DNA from: Bryobacteraceae bacterium
GTDB taxonomy: Bacteria; Acidobacteriota; Terriglobia; Bryobacterales; Bryobacteraceae
Length of the DNA: 64,000 nucleotides
Direction of reading: 5' to 3'
Assembly: GCA_041394945.1 (NCBI GenBank)
Contig: JAWKHH010000005.1
Span: 434,001 to 498,000, forward strand
Shown in pieces: positions 62,610-64,000 of this stretch. A program made the position numbers and the translations under genes. The notes beneath the pieces are model-generated. The model did not search any database. It was not told the DNA's origin and saw only the letters and a program-made list of their open reading frames with translations. Positions within the stretch are counted from its first letter, which is position 1. The number at the start of each line of letters is the position of its first letter.

Positions 62610-64000
62610 CCGCCGTTCCGCAGATACCGCCCCGTCCACGACCCCTTGCATGCCGCCACCTCCGCCGGAGTCCCTTCCACCACAACCGTTCCTCCGCGGT
62701 GCCCACCCTCCGGACCCAGATCGATAATCCAATCCGCCGCCCGGATGATCTCCAGGTTGTGCTCGATGATCAGGATGCTCCCGCCCGCCGTGATCAGCCT
62801 TTGGAACGCATCCAGCAGCTTCGCGATATCGTCGAAATGCAGCCCTGTTGTCGGCTCGTCAAGCACAAACAGCGTGCCCTTGGTCACGCTACCCGACAGG
62901 TGCGACGCCAGCTTCACACGCTGCGCCTCGCCGCCCGATAGCGTCGTCGCCGATTGCCCCAGCCGCAGGTACCCAAGCCCGACGTCGGCAAGCACCTTCA
63001 ATTTATCCACCAGCTTCGGCGTCGTCGCGAAGAATGTGATCGCTTCGGCCACCGTCAACTGCAGCACTTCGTGGATGTTCTTCCCCTGATACTTCACTTC
63101 GAGAAGACTCTGCTTGTATCGCGTGCCGTGGCACTCCTCGCACACCAGCTCCACGTCGGCCAGAAACTGCATCTCCACCGTTACGCGGCCGTCGCCCTGG
63201 CAGTTCTCGCAGCGCCCGCCGGGGATGTTGAACGAAAAATGCCCCGGCGTGTAGCCGCGCCGGTCCGATTCCTTCGTCGACGCGAACAACTCCCGGATCA
63301 CGTCGAACGCCTTGATGTAGGTCACCGGATTCGACCGCGGCGTCCGCCCGATCGGCGACTGGTCCACGAGCACCACGCTCCCCACGAGATTCTTTCCGCG
63401 GATCGCACGCCAGCTTTGCGGGGGACTGTCCTCGCCGCTCTCCTCGGTCTCACCGGCGAACGCCGGCGCCGCCACCCCGCCCAGCGCCTTGTGCACCACC
63501 TCATGCACCAGCGTCGACTTCCCCGAACCCGACACGCCCGTCACCGCCACCATCATGTCGAGCGGAATCGTCACGTCGAAATTCTTCAGGTTGTTCGCCC
63601 GGCAGCCCTCGATCGTCACTGTGCGCCGCCGGTTCACCGGCCGTGGCCTCCGCGGTAGCGCCGTCTTCAACTCCCCGCGCAGATAGCGCGCCGTGAGCGT
63701 CTGCGCCGATCCATCGAACAACTCCGCGCGCGACCCGTGAAACACCACGCGCCCGCCACCTTCGCCCGCGCCTGGACCCAGATCGAGAATCCGGTCCGCC
63801 GCGCGCATCAGGTCAGGATCGTGCTCCACCACGAGCACCGTGTTGCCCAGATCGCGTAGTTCGTGCAGAATGCGGATCAGCCGCTCCGTGTCCCGAGAGT
63901 GCAGCCCGATCGAAGGTTCGTCGAGCACGTACGTGGCGCCCACCAGCCGCGACCCGAGACACGTCGCCAGTTGAATGCGCTGCGCCTCGCCGCCCGAAAG
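62603..64000 (-). CDS. uvrA: UvrABC excision nuclease subunit A, C-terminal part
   Basis: About 465 codons visible; the 5' part lies beyond the right edge. The visible part opens in the first ABC signature (LSGGEAQRIQLATCLGSRL) and DEPSIGLHSRD, then the second Walker A VTGVSGSGKSTLVHEV, the zinc finger CENCQGDG ... CEECHGTRY, second signature LSGGEAQRVKLA and DEPTTGLHFDD. UvrA finds bulky DNA damage in nucleotide-excision repair. Convergent with thiE, stop overlapping by seven bases. Confidence 0.96.
   Translation of the reverse strand, partial: LSGGEAQRIQLATCLGSRLVGATYVLDEPSIGLHSRDTERLIRILHELRDLGNTVLVVEHDPDLMRAADRILDLGPGAGEGGGRVVFHGSRAELFDGSAQTLTARYLRGELKTALPRRPRPVNRRRTVTIEGCRANNLKNFDVTIPLDMMVAVTGVSGSGKSTLVHEVVHKALGGVAAPAFAGETEESGEDSPPQSWRAIRGKNLVGSVVLVDQSPIGRTPRSNPVTYIKAFDVIRELFASTKESDRRGYTPGHFSFNIPGGRCENCQGDGRVTVEMQFLADVELVCEECHGTRYKQSLLEVKYQGKNIHEVLQLTVAEAITFFATTPKLVDKLKVLADVGLGYLRLGQSATTLSGGEAQRVKLASHLSGSVTKGTLFVLDEPTTGLHFDDIAKLLDAFQRLITAGGSILIIEHNLEIIRAADWIIDLGPEGGHRGGTVVVEGTPAEVAACKGSWTGRYLRNGGY

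Overview
The window looks like chromosomal DNA of a high-GC member of the Acidobacteriota, most likely a Bryobacter/Solibacter-type lineage. The lineage call is inference from gene style: an Oar-like TonB-dependent receptor with an N-terminal carboxypeptidase-regulatory domain, several Tat-tagged sugar isomerase/dehydratase-like proteins, a small NGAKSPGP...HGLTAR protein next to a terminase-like gene, and secreted proteins with repeated C-terminal domains. No rRNA, tRNA or CRISPR array was found.

Layout. 1-2.2 kb: a frameshifted HGLTAR-type gene, a 78-aa protein and a phage-terminase-like ATPase. 2.2-5.3 kb: a broken TPR lipoprotein, then a tight series of sugar isomerase-like, Cys-rich, CbiX-like and ferredoxin-NADP reductase-like genes. 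5.4-14.2 kb: a secreted subtilase with an NVVWGT hexapeptide repeat, a putative HELLH metalloprotease, the TonB receptor, a Tat-exported PLP aminotransferase, a SulP-type transporter and a GlsB-like membrane protein. 14.3-34.2 kb: one long translation/transcription superoperon (rpsL-rpsG-fusA-tuf-S10-spc-secY-map-infA-rpmJ-rpsM-rpsK-rpsD-rpoA-rplQ), headed by a near-consensus promoter and a 340-nt structured leader; adk is absent between secY and map. 34.3-39.2 kb: an accessory island that is visibly more AT-rich, with orphan membrane proteins, a PadR-like regulator, a possible PD-(D/E)xK-like protein paired with a membrane protein, a Na/Pi-symporter-like protein and a decayed IS110 copy with a structured left end. 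39.2-53.7 kb: AraC regulator, VOC protein, a very large NfnB/NfnA-like fusion flavoprotein, a GntR/membrane-protein pair facing a perfect 11-bp inverted repeat, a mannonate-dehydratase-like protein, an arsR-arsC-arsM operon without an efflux pump, an M49-like lipoprotein peptidase, a sugar-binding/propeller protein with duplicated C-terminal domains and a creatininase. 53.7-57.8 kb: a truncated, frameshifted secreted-protein gene, an SMP-30-like protein, a GNAT enzyme and an enolase-superfamily enzyme. 57.9-64 kb: a phosphofructokinase with PPi-type residues, a methyltransferase, modB-modC-fmdE-thiE in tight array, and the C-terminal part of uvrA running off the right edge.

How the parts fit. 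The centre is the core gene-expression machinery. Around it is an outward-looking heterotroph's set: polymer and sugar uptake, secreted peptidases, sugar acid dehydration. The arsenic operon suggests reduction plus methylation/volatilisation as the detoxification route. The modBC-fmdE cluster suggests molybdenum supply to a Mo enzyme located elsewhere. Several genes carry single-base frameshifts (near 110, 2.3-2.6 kb, 38.6 kb, 54.4 kb); some may be true decay and some assembly error, which cannot be told apart from the sequence alone.
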